Source: Paraburkholderia translucens
GTDB taxonomy: Bacteria; Pseudomonadota; Gammaproteobacteria; Burkholderiales; Burkholderiaceae
Assembly: GCF_020881035.1 (NCBI RefSeq)
Contig: NZ_JAJITC010000002.1
Coordinates: forward strand, 434,001 to 498,000
DNA: 64,000 nt
Direction of reading: 5' to 3'
The notes under the pieces are model-generated. The model worked only from the letters and a program-made list of their open reading frames with translations. It did not search any database and had not been told where the DNA came from. Positions within the stretch are counted from its first letter, which is position 1. Each line of letters opens with the position of its first letter. Below are positions 24,632 through 33,227 of this stretch, in pieces. The position numbers were made by a program, and so were the translations under genes.

Positions 24632-25644
24632 TCCGCAAGAACTCCGAATATCCGCTTCAGCCACCGCGTGAACGCGGCACCGGGCGAGCTTTTCTGTTCG
24701 CGTTGGTGATGCATGCGCTGCTCGGATTCTTCCTGTATCACGGCATCCAGTGGCAGAACAGCACGCCCGAGGGTGAGCAAGCGGAACTGTGGACCGAGGT
24801 GCCGGATTCGGCGATCCCGCATCCGGTTCCACCACCGCCCGCGCCCGCTCCGGTCGCCCCTGCCCCGCCCGTGCGCGACGAGCAGGCTGACATCGCGCTG
24901 CAGGAGAAGAAGCGCCAGCAACAGGAAGCGGCTCGCGCCGCGCAACTGGCCGAACAGCAGCGCCAGCAGAAACTGAAAGAGCAGCAGGAAGCGGAAGCGA
25001 AGCGTCAGCAGCAGCTGGCGCAGCAGCAGGCGGCCCAGCTCGCCGCGCAGAAAGCGGCGAAGCTCAAGCAGCAACAGGAGCAGCAGGCCGAGAAGCTCAA
25101 GCAACAGCAACTCGCCGAGCAGCAGAAGCAGCAGCAACTGAAAGAACAGCAGGAGCAGCAGCAAAAGCAGGCTCAGGCGGAAGCGCAGAAGAAGGCTGAC
25201 GCCGAGAAAGCGGCGAAGGCCAAGGCGCAAGCCGATGCAGCCGCGCAAGCGAAGAAGCAGCTCGACGCCGAGCGTCGCGCACGCCTTGCGCAGATGCAGG
25301 GCATGGCTGGTCCAGCGGGGTCGTCGGGCAATGGCCTCGGCAAGACCGGAACGGGCAGCGGCTCGGGAGGCACGGCGGCATCGCCGGGCTATGCGGACAA
25401 GGTGCGCCGGGTCGTGCGGCCGAACATTTCGTGGGGCGGCGAAACTGAAGGTCTGGAGACCGTGATCGCCGTACGTTGCGCACCGAGCGGCACCTTGCTG
25501 AGCGCAAGCGTGTCACGCAGCAGCGGTAACGACGCGTGGGATGCAGCTGCACTGCGCGCCGTCCAGCGTTCCAATCCGATGCCGCAGGACGTCAACGGCA
25601 AGACACCGGAGAGCTTCTATATCACGCTGCGCCCGGCAGGTTGA
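24628..25644 (+). CDS. tolA: Tol-Pal system protein TolA
   Basis: 338 residues. An N-terminal membrane anchor (AFLFALVMHALLGFFLYHG) is followed by a Pro-rich stretch (about 65-90), a long charged helical domain of Gln/Ala/Lys/Glu-rich repeats (about 90-215) that spans the periplasm, and a C-terminal domain with a Gly-rich linker (GSSGNGLGKTGTGSG) and the TonB-C-like end (AVRCAPSGTLLSASVSRSSG). TolA links TolQR to Pal and TolB. The helical repeat accounts for the low-complexity DNA at 24900-25280. Confidence 0.96.
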   Translation: MIRKNSEYPLQPPRERGTGRAFLFALVMHALLGFFLYHGIQWQNSTPEGEQAELWTEVPDSAIPHPVPPPPAPAPVAPAPPVRDEQADIALQEKKRQQQEAARAAQLAEQQRQQKLKEQQEAEAKRQQQLAQQQAAQLAAQKAAKLKQQQEQQAEKLKQQQLAEQQKQQQLKEQQEQQQKQAQAEAQKKADAEKAAKAKAQADAAAQAKKQLDAERRARLAQMQGMAGPAGSSGNGLGKTGTGSGSGGTAASPGYADKVRRVVRPNISWGGETEGLETVIAVRCAPSGTLLSASVSRSSGNDAWDAAALRAVQRSNPMPQDVNGKTPESFYITLRPAG

Positions 25645-25780
25645 TTACGGCCTGGCAGCCGACTGACGGCCAACGCCCCACCCGCCCCGCGCGGCGTTGC
25701 GTGGGAACGAAATAGCCGTTTTCCGGTCTGTCTGCTGTCTTTGAGTATTGAGTAAAACCGTTTTGAGGAACCCATACAGC

Positions 25781-27073
25781 ATGAGTTTGATGACCAAGCT
25801 AGGCCTGCGAACACTCGTGGCAACGTGCCTGATCGCCGTCGGCGGCGCCGCCAACGCACAACTCAACGTCCTCGTGACGGGCGTCGGATCCACCCAGTTT
25901 CCGATCGCAACGGCGAATTTCGCCAATGAAGCGAACTCCCCGCAGCAGGTCAGCACGATCGTGCGTCAGGATCTGCAACGCAGCGGCAAATTCACGAATG
26001 TCGACGCAGGTTCGACACCGGTCTCCGAAACCGATTCCGTGGACCTCGGCGCATGGAAGGCCAAAGGCGCCAACGCGTTCGTCGCGGGCAGCGTGAACCG
26101 TCTTCCCAACGGCCAGTACGAAGTGCGCTTCAAGCTGTACGATACGGTCAAGGGCGAAAGCCTCGGCGGCCTCGTGCTGGTGAGCCCGGAAAGCGGCCTG
26201 CGCATGAGCGCACACAAGGTCGCTGACTACATTTACGCCAAGCTGATGGGCAACCGCGGCGTGTTCGCGACGCGCCTGTCGTATGTGATCAAGACGGGCG
26301 GCCGTTATCAGTTGCAGATTTCCGATTCGGACGGCCAGGACGCGCATATCGCGCTGTCGAGCCCCGAGCCGATCATCTCGCCCGCCTGGTCGCCTGACGG
26401 CACCAAGGTCGCCTACGTATCGTTCGAAAAGAAAAAGCCGATCGTCTACATTCACGACCTGCCCACGGGCCGTCGCGTGATCGTGTCGGATCAGAAGGGC
26501 AACAACAGTGCGCCGGCCTGGTCGCCGGATGGCCGCACGCTCGCAGTCGCGCTGTCGCGCACCGGCAATACGCAGATTTTCGCGGTCAACGCGGACGGCA
26601 GCGGCCTGCGTCGTCTCACGCAGGGCAGCTCGATCGACACCGAGCCGACCTACTCCCCTGACGGTCAATGGATCTATTTCACCAGCGACCGCGGCGGTGC
26701 ACCGCAAATCTATAAAATGCCGGCGCAAGGCGAAAGCGCGAGCAGCGCGCAACGCGTCACGTTCACGGGCAGCTATAACACCAGCCCGCGTGTGAGTCCT
26801 GACGGCAAGGAGCTTGCCTACATCTCGCGCGTCGGCGGTGCTTTCAAGCTGTATCTCCAGGACCTGCAAGGCGGGACCGCCACGGGCCTGACGGACACAT
26901 CACATGACGAATCGCCGAGCTTCGCGGCGAACGGTCAGTACATTCTTTACGCCACTGAGGTGAACGGCCGTGGCGTGTTGGCCGCAGTATCGACCGACGG
27001 TCGCACTCGGCAGGTCCTGTCCGTTCAAGGCGGCAACGTACGCGAGCCGTCCTGGGGCCCGTTTATGCAATAA
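25781..27073 (+). CDS. tolB: Tol-Pal system periplasmic protein TolB
   Basis: 430 residues. Signal peptide cleaved about after residue 26 (GGAANA then QLN). The N-terminal domain (to about 150) is followed by a six-bladed beta-propeller with repeated [36 protein letters not shown] and [16 protein letters not shown] blades. TolB binds Pal and the TolA C-terminus. The ATG at 25781 is used because a GAGGAA ribosome binding site precedes it and the signal peptide begins there; the open frame extends to a TTG at 25748. Confidence 0.96.
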   Translation: MSLMTKLGLRTLVATCLIAVGGAANAQLNVLVTGVGSTQFPIATANFANEANSPQQVSTIVRQDLQRSGKFTNVDAGSTPVSETDSVDLGAWKAKGANAFVAGSVNRLPNGQYEVRFKLYDTVKGESLGGLVLVSPESGLRMSAHKVADYIYAKLMGNRGVFATRLSYVIKTGGRYQLQISDSDGQDAHIALSSPEPIISPAWSPDGTKVAYVSFEKKKPIVYIHDLPTGRRVIVSDQKGNNSAPAWSPDGRTLAVALSRTGNTQIFAVNADGSGLRRLTQGSSIDTEPTYSPDGQWIYFTSDRGGAPQIYKMPAQGESASSAQRVTFTGSYNTSPRVSPDGKELAYISRVGGAFKLYLQDLQGGTATGLTDTSHDESPSFAANGQYILYATEVNGRGVLAAVSTDGRTRQVLSVQGGNVREPSWGPFMQ

Positions 27074-27105
27074 CGTTGATGCAACAACACAAGGAGAGTA
27101 ATCAA

Positions 27106-27612
27106 ATGATGTCCAAACTTCGTTTCGCATTCGCCGTCGTGATGGTCGGTGCATTGGCCGCATGTCACTCGGGCGTGAAGCTCGACGAAAATGCCAACAA
27201 GGGCGCTGGCGGCGCTCAACCGAACCCGAACGACGTGGCGACGGTCAACGTCGACCCGCTGAACGATCCGAACAGCCCGCTCGCTAAGCGCAGCATCTAC
27301 TTCGACTTCGACGCCTACTCGGTCAAGGACGACTATCAACCGCTGCTGCAACAACACGCGCAGTATCTGAAGAGCCACCCGCAGCGTCACGTGCTGATCC
27401 AGGGCAACACCGACGAGCGCGGCACCAGCGAATACAACCTCGCACTCGGCCAGCGGCGTGCTGAAGCCGTGCGCCGTTCGCTGTCGCTGATGGGCGTGCC
27501 GGATTCGCAAATGGAAGCCGTGAGCCTCGGCAAGGAAAAGCCGCTGGCAACGGGTCATGACGAAGCGTCGTGGGCACAGAACCGCCGCGCTGACCTCGTG
27601 TATCAACAGTAA
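27106..27612 (+). CDS. pal: Peptidoglycan-associated lipoprotein Pal
   Basis: 168 residues from the ATG pair at 27106. Lipobox LAAC (Cys about 20) gives an outer-membrane lipoprotein. The OmpA-like domain has IYFDFDAYSVKDDY and the peptidoglycan-binding segment VLIQGNTDERGTSEYNLALGQRRAEAVR, with the diaminopimelate-binding Asp/Arg pattern. AAGGAGAG precedes the start. Anchors the outer membrane to the wall within the Tol-Pal complex. Confidence 0.98.
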   Translation: MMSKLRFAFAVVMVGALAACHSGVKLDENANKGAGGAQPNPNDVATVNVDPLNDPNSPLAKRSIYFDFDAYSVKDDYQPLLQQHAQYLKSHPQRHVLIQGNTDERGTSEYNLALGQRRAEAVRRSLSLMGVPDSQMEAVSLGKEKPLATGHDEASWAQNRRADLVYQQ

Positions 27613-27620
27613 GTCAACGG

Positions 27621-28382
27621 ATGATAAGCCGAATGACGCATCGTTTCTCATGGCTGCGGTTTGCCGCAGCGGCCTGCGTCGCAGGCACGGCCCTCGCGGC
27701 CGTGCCTGCCCATGCGGGCATGTTCGACGACGATCAGGCCCGCCAGGCCATTCTCGATCTGCGCTCGAAGACTGACAGTCTGTCGAGCCAGCTGTCGGCG
27801 GCGCAGCGCACGATTCTCGATCAGTCCAACCGACTCGACCAGCTGAACCAGCAGGTCGCAACGCTGCGCGGACAGAATGAGGACATGGCGAACCAGCTCA
27901 CGACGCTGCAAAAGCAGCAGAAGGACTACTACACCGATCTCGACGCGCGCCTGAAGAAATTCGAGCCGCAGCAACAGACGGTGGATGGCGTCCAGGGCGA
28001 GGTCCAGCCGGGTGAGACCGATGCGTTCAACGCGGCTTCACAGCAATTCCGCAGCGGCGATTTCAAGAACGCCGCGGCATCGTTCCGCAGCTTCATCTCC
28101 AAATATCCGAACAGCCCGTATCAGCCGACGGCGCAATACTGGCTCGGCAACGCGCTGTATGCCCTGCGCGACTACAAGGGCTCGACGGCGATCTGGCAAG
28201 GTATCGTGGCCAAGTACCCGCAGCATCCGCGTGCTCCGGAAGCGCTGCTCGCGATCGCAAACAATCAGCTCGAACAAGGCCAGAAGGCCGCGGCAAAAAA
28301 GACGCTCGAGCAGATCGTCGCGCAATACGCCGGCTCGGACGTCGCGCAGTCGGCGCAGAGCAAGCTGTCGCAAATCAAGTAG
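27621..28382 (+). CDS. cpoB: Cell division coordinator CpoB (YbgF)
   Basis: 253 residues. Signal peptide ending AVPAHA, a coiled-coil segment (about 45-110, SSQLSAAQRTILDQSNRLDQLN) that trimerises, and a TPR domain (about 130-250: SGDFKNAAASFRSFISKYP, YPQHPRAPEALLAIANNQL). It coordinates PBP1B synthesis with Tol-mediated constriction. Starts 8 bp after pal; terminator follows. Confidence 0.95.
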   Translation: MISRMTHRFSWLRFAAAACVAGTALAAVPAHAGMFDDDQARQAILDLRSKTDSLSSQLSAAQRTILDQSNRLDQLNQQVATLRGQNEDMANQLTTLQKQQKDYYTDLDARLKKFEPQQQTVDGVQGEVQPGETDAFNAASQQFRSGDFKNAAASFRSFISKYPNSPYQPTAQYWLGNALYALRDYKGSTAIWQGIVAKYPQHPRAPEALLAIANNQLEQGQKAAAKKTLEQIVAQYAGSDVAQSAQSKLSQIK

Positions 28383-28468
28383 GACGTGGTGGCGGATTGA
28401 TCGCGCATTGATGTAGTTGGCAGTAACGCGCAGTGTCTGAAGTGATGGTCACGCGCGCCTCTCGCTGG

Positions 28469-28497
28469 AAAGCCCGGGTAGCGATGCCCGGGCTTTT
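28469..28497 (+). terminator. Rho-independent terminator of the Tol-Pal operon
   Basis: AAAGCCCGGG (28469-28478) pairs with CCCGGGCTTT (28487-28496), 8-base loop, followed by TTTT within the stem end and A/T-rich DNA. It is 87 bp downstream of cpoB. Confidence 0.88.
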
Positions 28498-28523
28498 CAT
28501 TTTGGCCTGATGGCCGTGCAGAG

Positions 28524-28552
28524 TTGACAGGGCATTGATGCGCCGATACAAT
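28524..28552 (+). promoter_or_regulatory. Strong sigma-70 promoter for tRNA-Lys
   Basis: TTGACA (28524-28529), 17-base spacer, TACAAT (28547-28552): perfect -35, one mismatch in the -10, ideal spacing. Transcription should begin about 28559, eight bases before the tRNA. Confidence 0.88.
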
Positions 28553-28566
28553 CTCGCTTCTCTTTT

Positions 28567-28642
28567 GGGTCGTTAGCTCAGCTGGTAGAGCAGCGGACTT
28601 TTAATCCGTTGGTCACTGGTTCGAATCCAGTACGGCCTACCA
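28567..28642 (+). tRNA. tRNA-Lys (anticodon TTT)
   Basis: 76 bases including the encoded CCA. Acceptor stem GGGTCGT / ACGGCCT, D-arm with AGCTGGTAGAG, anticodon stem-loop GCGGACTTTTAATCCGT with TTT at 28600-28602, and T-arm GGTTCGAATCC. The acceptor stem has G-T pairs at its first and fourth positions. A terminator follows within 10 bases. Confidence 0.97.
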
Positions 28643-28650
28643 AAAGATTC

Positions 28651-28679
28651 AAGGGCTTAGCTTCGGCTAGGCCCTTTTT
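28651..28679 (+). terminator. Rho-independent terminator after tRNA-Lys
   Basis: AAGGGCTTAGC (28651-28661), TTCG tetraloop, GCTAGGCCCTT then TTT: a stable stem with a T-run. Confidence 0.88.
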
Positions 28680-28745
28680 CTTTGGTCCGCGAAAAGCCTC
28701 GCTGACCTTTCCACTGTCTTCGCTCGCGCAGGGCGGCCGCGTTTC

Positions 28746-28790
28746 GGTGGCTGGCACTCCGGTGGCCGGCATTCCGGTGGCCGGCACTCC
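28746..28790. repeat. 15-bp tandem repeat, three copies
   Basis: GGTGGCTGGCACTCC, GGTGGCCGGCATTCC and GGTGGCCGGCACTCC in tandem with a partial fourth (GGTCGC). One or two mismatches between units. Confidence 0.85.
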
Positions 28791-29029
28791 GGTCGCGACA
28801 CGTTGGCAACGTCGGTGTATGCGCTGCCGACGGGACGTGCGACCGTGTTGTGGATCGCGTGCCCACCTTGCTCGACCGCGCTGCTTGCCAGCCGACTAGA
28901 GCGCCTTCGAGAACCGCCCCATCGATCGACGGGAGAGCGATAATGGTCCGCCTACGCGACCGGCTCTTCGTCTGCAGCCCTACTGATCGCTCGATTGACG
29001 CTCAACTTGACCAGCAAAGGAGAAGCCCG

Positions 29030-29602
29030 ATGGTGAAAAGCACTGGCCTGCGCTACGGCTCGATAGCCCAATTCTTCCATTGGTGTACTGCGGTTCTTGT
29101 CCTCGTCGCATTTGTGTATGGGCCAGGCGGATCGGAGCAGCGCGTGTACTCGTCCGTCCACGAGTTCGACCGGCGACTCCATGAGACATTGGGATTGTGC
29201 GTGTTCGCGCTCACTGTCATCCGATTGCTGTGGCGGACGATCGATGCCCAACCCAAGGCACCCTCCGGGTCACGCTGGATGGATCTCGTGGCGACAGTCG
29301 TCCAATCGCTGCTGTATCTGCTGCTCATTGCGCTTCCGCTGACCGCTGTGGCTGGCGCGTGGCTCGAAGGACACCCTCTGACGCTCGTCGCCGGAGTCGA
29401 GATTCCACCTTTAATCGGCATCTCACACGGTGCAGGCGCAACGTTCGCATCGATCCACAAGTTGCTCGGCGACGCGATCATGTGGCTTGCGGGACTGCAC
29501 GCCCTCGCTGCCCTGTTCCATCACATCGTCCTCAAGGATGACGTACTGATCACCATGCTTCCCCGCTGGTTTCCCGGGACACGGGCAAGAACCGGACGGT
29601 AA
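29030..29602 (+). CDS. Cytochrome b561 family protein
   Basis: 190 residues with four membrane spans: FFHWCTAVLVLVAFVYG, TLGLCVFALTVIRLLW, SLLYLLLIALPLTAVAGAWL and LGDAIMWLAGLHALAALFHHIVL. Haem-ligand histidines are at about 17, 51, 143 and 157, the bacterial b561 arrangement, so two b-type haems in the inner membrane are likely. Such proteins carry electrons from quinol to periplasmic partners, for example a superoxide or YceI-type system. Start at ATG 29030 has AAAGGAG upstream. Stand-alone gene. Confidence 0.9.
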   Translation: MVKSTGLRYGSIAQFFHWCTAVLVLVAFVYGPGGSEQRVYSSVHEFDRRLHETLGLCVFALTVIRLLWRTIDAQPKAPSGSRWMDLVATVVQSLLYLLLIALPLTAVAGAWLEGHPLTLVAGVEIPPLIGISHGAGATFASIHKLLGDAIMWLAGLHALAALFHHIVLKDDVLITMLPRWFPGTRARTGR

Positions 29603-29832
29603 GCCCTGAAGCGTGCTTCTCAGAAGCGCCTGGCAGTGGTCTAGCCAACGCTCCCGGTCACGATTCGAAGAACGCATTCGTGGATCAGGACGAAAAGCAC
29701 CCACGCATCGCCGCATTCATAATTTTTAGTAATTTTTGATTCATGTTCGTGCCACGGGTGGTTTGTAGCCTCGCGCATTGCAATACCGGCTGCAACTTTC
29801 AAAAAAATTCACCACCTACTCAAGCGAACCGA

Positions 29833-31563
29833 ATGCAAACTACCCTGAAGGCGCTTCCGATCGCGGTTCTGATCTCCGCCATCTACGGCTGCGGCGGCAG
29901 CAACCAAAACCCGGCGTCGCAAGGCACCACGAGCAGCACCCCGGGCACGCCGACCACGTCCACGACTTCCACCAGCAACTACGCGCCTGGCAACCTGCTG
30001 GTTTCGCGCACGGCCTACGACCCGACGTTCACCCTGAGCGGCACGCTGCCTTATAACGCGACACCCACGACCACCAATGCAGCGCCGGTGACCGCTGTCA
30101 CGCCGGGCACCTTTCCAAATGTGTTCACCAACGACGCGAATGACGCCAACTTCGGCGTGACCTCGGAAGCCTATCTCGATCAGTGGGCACCGAACGCTAC
30201 GAGCCCGTCGCAAACGCTGGACATCACCGCGCAGGCCGCGAAAAACAACGTCAATTTCGCCACCAGCTTCGCCTCGAAGTCCGAGCTTGCGCTGAACGTG
30301 TCGCTGGATCAGAAGTCGCTGACCTTCACCGGCTACAACACGTCGATCGACCAGGCCGACATCTCGAACTCGAACACGCCGGGCGTGGTCGACACGACCA
30401 ATACCGATGTCGCAACGCCGACCTACCGTACCGTCGCGCAGCTGAATTTCGCCGACAACAGCCTGTCGTTCACGAACACCAACGCCTACGCTGGCAACAA
30501 CAGCCGCGCAGCGGTGCTGGCCAACGGCATGTACTACATCGTCGGTAATGCCGGCAATTCGGGCAAGAATCCGAAGCCGACGACGGCGCAGCTCGACATG
30601 CTGACGATGAACACCGGCGTGCAAACGATCGCCCCCGGCAGCCAATGCGCGTTCACGCAGGTGATCGGTGCATTCCAGTCCGGCACGGGCACCGGCACGT
30701 ACGCGGTCGCGCCAGCTGGAACGGCGTGCTCACTGGCGTCGATGGGTTCGATCACGGGCGGCAGTGCGACTGGCGATCAGTTCGGCTTCTCGATCACGAG
30801 CCTGCCGACGACGCCCCCGACGGCCGCCGACAAAACCGGCAAGGACGTCAACCTCCGCGGGCTCTTCGTCGGCCCGGACGGCACGATGTATGTCTCCAAG
30901 GGTAGTGGCGGCAATGGCGTGAACACCGTGTACCAGGTGGGCGCGACCGGCGCGCTCGCCAATGGCGGTACGCTGCCGCAAAACGCCGCGATCACGATCG
31001 TGCCGGGCTTCACGACGGCCCTCGCGACGAACCTGACTGCGCTCACGTCGCCGAGCCAGGTGACCGGCACGGTCTATCCGTTCGGCATGTGGATCCCCGC
31101 GTCGAATCCGTCGATCATGTTCGTCGCCGACGAAGGCGACGGCATTGCGGGCGACCAGGTGAGCGGCAGCGGCGGCCTGTGGGTCTATCAGAACCAGAAC
31201 GGCACGTGGAAGCCGCTCGCCAACCTGACGAAGGGCTTGAACCTCGGCACCCCTTACACAGTGACCGACACCACCGGCGTGTACGGTACGAAGGGCGCGA
31301 GCTACACGACCACGCCCGACGGCCTGCGCAACATCACGGGCCAGGTCAACTGCGACGGTTCGTTCACGATCTACGCGGTAACCTCGACGATCGGCAACAG
31401 CCTGGGCACCGCGTTCGACGCGGGCGCCGACTCGAACCAGCTCGTCAAGATCACGGTGAGCATCAGCGGCTCGACGGTGAGTTCGGCGCAAGGATTCACC
31501 GTGATGCAGACCGCGCCGTTTGGTCAGGCGCTGCGTGGCGTCGCACTCGTGCCGAAGTCCTGA
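29833..31563 (+). CDS. Large secreted lipoprotein, unknown function
   Basis: 576 residues from ATG 29833. Signal peptide with lipobox-like AIYGC (Cys 20), then GGSNQNP and a Thr/Ser/Pro-rich linker to about 60. The body is Thr, Asn, Gly and Ala-rich, with little charge, and has propeller-like strands such as LRGLFVGPDGTMYVSKG and FGMWIPASNPSIMFVADEGDG. Composition resembles secreted or surface-exposed proteins. No family is recognised. Similar in layout to the 7501-9186 protein, but no direct homology is claimed. Alone on its strand, no obvious operon. Confidence 0.75.
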   Translation: MQTTLKALPIAVLISAIYGCGGSNQNPASQGTTSSTPGTPTTSTTSTSNYAPGNLLVSRTAYDPTFTLSGTLPYNATPTTTNAAPVTAVTPGTFPNVFTNDANDANFGVTSEAYLDQWAPNATSPSQTLDITAQAAKNNVNFATSFASKSELALNVSLDQKSLTFTGYNTSIDQADISNSNTPGVVDTTNTDVATPTYRTVAQLNFADNSLSFTNTNAYAGNNSRAAVLANGMYYIVGNAGNSGKNPKPTTAQLDMLTMNTGVQTIAPGSQCAFTQVIGAFQSGTGTGTYAVAPAGTACSLASMGSITGGSATGDQFGFSITSLPTTPPTAADKTGKDVNLRGLFVGPDGTMYVSKGSGGNGVNTVYQVGATGALANGGTLPQNAAITIVPGFTTALATNLTALTSPSQVTGTVYPFGMWIPASNPSIMFVADEGDGIAGDQVSGSGGLWVYQNQNGTWKPLANLTKGLNLGTPYTVTDTTGVYGTKGASYTTTPDGLRNITGQVNCDGSFTIYAVTSTIGNSLGTAFDAGADSNQLVKITVSISGSTVSSAQGFTVMQTAPFGQALRGVALVPKS

Positions 31564-31650
31564 GCGAGTTGTTCGATTCACAAGTGACGACCTGCCATCT
31601 GGCCGGTCGTCATTCTTCATGCGCGTCCATGGGTCAACGCGCCAGCTCCC

Positions 31651-31974
31651 CTAGATGAGGCCGTGCGCGATGCCGCTCGGCCTCGCCCAACGCTCCCTGT
31701 CATTCGAGACGCCGAAATCGGCGGCTTGCAGTGAAACAGTGGTCGAGTTGGGCGTCGAACGCTTTGCACTGGCGAGCTCGAGGATGCGCTGTTCGTGCGC
31801 GTAGAAAAATTCGAGTTGGCGCGTGTCGGACGCTTTTCGTTCGAGTTCGAACACGCGCTCGAGCACGCGCCGCGACACATGAAAACGCTGAAGTCCGCGG
31901 CCAAGCCGGATCTGAAAGACAACGCCATCGCCGTTATGCGGCACTGCTGCCCAAATTAGCGGAATGCTGCTCAT
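31651..31974 (-). CDS. Small hypothetical protein, DUF1488-like
   Basis: 107 residues from ATG 31974, which has GGGGG a few bases before it. The sequence VFQIRLGRGLQRFHVSRRVLERVFEL...LEFFYAHEQRILELASAK is strand-then-helix with an F-x-x-N/H-R-x-x-I-like end, similar in shape to DUF1488 proteins. Function unknown. Divergent from mscS; codon use less biased than in core genes. Confidence 0.5.
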   Translation of the reverse strand: MSSIPLIWAAVPHNGDGVVFQIRLGRGLQRFHVSRRVLERVFELERKASDTRQLEFFYAHEQRILELASAKRSTPNSTTVSLQAADFGVSNDRERWARPSGIAHGLI

Positions 31975-32289
31975 CGAGCCCCCGTGACTCTGGATCTTCG
32001 TATCGGGACTACCGACGATTTCATCCTCGCACGGATAAACGCAGGGCGCGACTTTTCAAAATTCAAACAACCTTGCTTTGGTGTTTTCGCCACAGCGGCA
32101 GGTGAATGCGCGGGGCGAGCATCTGATGCCCGACGGGCCTCTTCGTCCGAGGATTTCTTCGGCTTCGCGCCAGGAACGGTGCTTGCGCAAGCGGGCGCCG
32201 TTGCCTATAACTCCCGAAGACCGCGTGCTGCGGGTCACGGCAACACCGCCGTTCAATCCCTTGATGGCAACTAATAACGAGGAAACATC
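31975..32289. other. 315-bp gap upstream of mscS
   Basis: Mixed-composition DNA, A/T-richer near 32040-32090. An open frame 31984-32274 starting GTG or later has no recognised content. Probably contains the mscS promoter; no clear box found. Confidence 0.4.
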
Positions 32290-33108
32290 TTGGATATCGA
32301 AACCGTACGCACATTCATCATGACCCGGGGCGTCGACATCGGCACCAGGGTCGTCGGCGCCATCGTGCTGTGGATTGTCGGCCGCTGGGTCATCGGGCTG
32401 ATCTCCAGCCTGCTGCGCAAGATGCTCGCACGCAACGGCAAGGTCGATCCGACGCTCGCCCACTACCTCGGGTCGATTCTCGGCGCGTTGCTCAACCTGC
32501 TGCTGGTTCTGGCGATCCTGGAAATCTTCGGGGTGCAGACGACGTCGTTCGCCGCGTTGCTCGCCGGTCTCGGCCTCGCGATCGGCACCGCGTGGGGCGG
32601 CCTCCTCGCGCACTTCGCGGCCGGCGTGTTCATGCAGGTGCTGCGGCCGTTCAAGGTGGGCGATTTCGTCACTGCCGCGGGCGTCACCGGCACCGTCACT
32701 GAGTTGGGTCTGTTCGGCACGACGATCGTCACGCCGGACAACGTGACGACCATCGTCGGCAACAACAAGATCTTTTCCGACACGATTTCCAACTTCAGCG
32801 TGCTGCCGTTCCGGCGCGTCGAGCTGACCGCGAAGATCGCCAATGGCGTCGATCCGACCGATGCGATCGCGCGCCTGAAAGCCGCCGTCACGAAGATTCC
32901 GAACGTGGCCGTCAACCCGGCGCCCGACATCGAGATCCTGAGCTTCACGCCGGAAGGACCGCTGCTGTGCGTGCGCCCTTACTCGTCCAACCAGAACTAC
33001 TGGCAGGTCTACTTCGACACCAATCGCGCGATCGTGCAGACCTTCAAGGAAGCCGGCTATCCGACGCCGGAAACACCGCTCGCGCCGCGCGCGATCACGA
33101 GCGATTGA
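32290..33108 (+). CDS. mscS: Small-conductance mechanosensitive channel MscS
   Basis: 272 residues, TTG start at 32290 preceded by GAGGAA. Two lipid-facing helices, then the pore-lining helix SFAALLAGLGLAIGTAWGGLLAHFAAGVFM with Gly/Ala packing faces as in MscS, then a beta domain (PFKVGDFVTAAGVTGTVTELGLFGTTI) and the cytoplasmic cage. Opens on membrane tension during hypo-osmotic shock. The pore segment is slightly altered from E. coli. Followed by a terminator shared with the DedA gene. Confidence 0.93.
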   Translation: MDIETVRTFIMTRGVDIGTRVVGAIVLWIVGRWVIGLISSLLRKMLARNGKVDPTLAHYLGSILGALLNLLLVLAILEIFGVQTTSFAALLAGLGLAIGTAWGGLLAHFAAGVFMQVLRPFKVGDFVTAAGVTGTVTELGLFGTTIVTPDNVTTIVGNNKIFSDTISNFSVLPFRRVELTAKIANGVDPTDAIARLKAAVTKIPNVAVNPAPDIEILSFTPEGPLLCVRPYSSNQNYWQVYFDTNRAIVQTFKEAGYPTPETPLAPRAITSD

Positions 33109-33158
33109 CGGCATCGGACGTCCGCGCGAACGCGACCGGCGTTCGGGCAGCCGCATGA

Positions 33159-33190
33159 AAAAAGGCGTCGCGAGTTTCGCGACGCCTTTG
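33159..33190. terminator. Bidirectional terminator between mscS and DedA gene
   Basis: AAAGGCGTCGCGA (33161-33173) pairs with TCGCGACGCCTTT (33177-33189), loop GTT, A-run before and T-run after. Confidence 0.9.
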
Positions 33191-33227
33191 TGTTTTCAAG
33201 GCCCGAAGTACAGCAAACAGCCCGTCG

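Larger units (their letters stand above)
28643..29029. other. 387-bp gap after tRNA-Lys
   Basis: After the terminator there is a 15-bp tandem repeat (28746-28790) and otherwise unremarkable sequence. No gene that can be supported. There is no evident duplicated tRNA end, so an integrated element is not indicated. Confidence 0.5.

Noticed and set aside
24900..25280. Low-complexity CAG-rich DNA as a tandem repeat array or CRISPR-like feature
   Set aside because: It encodes the Gln/Ala/Lys helical domain of TolA; the repeats are irregular.
28567..32289. tRNA-Lys as an attachment site of an integrated element
   Set aside because: No integrase and no repeated tRNA 3' end was found within the window.
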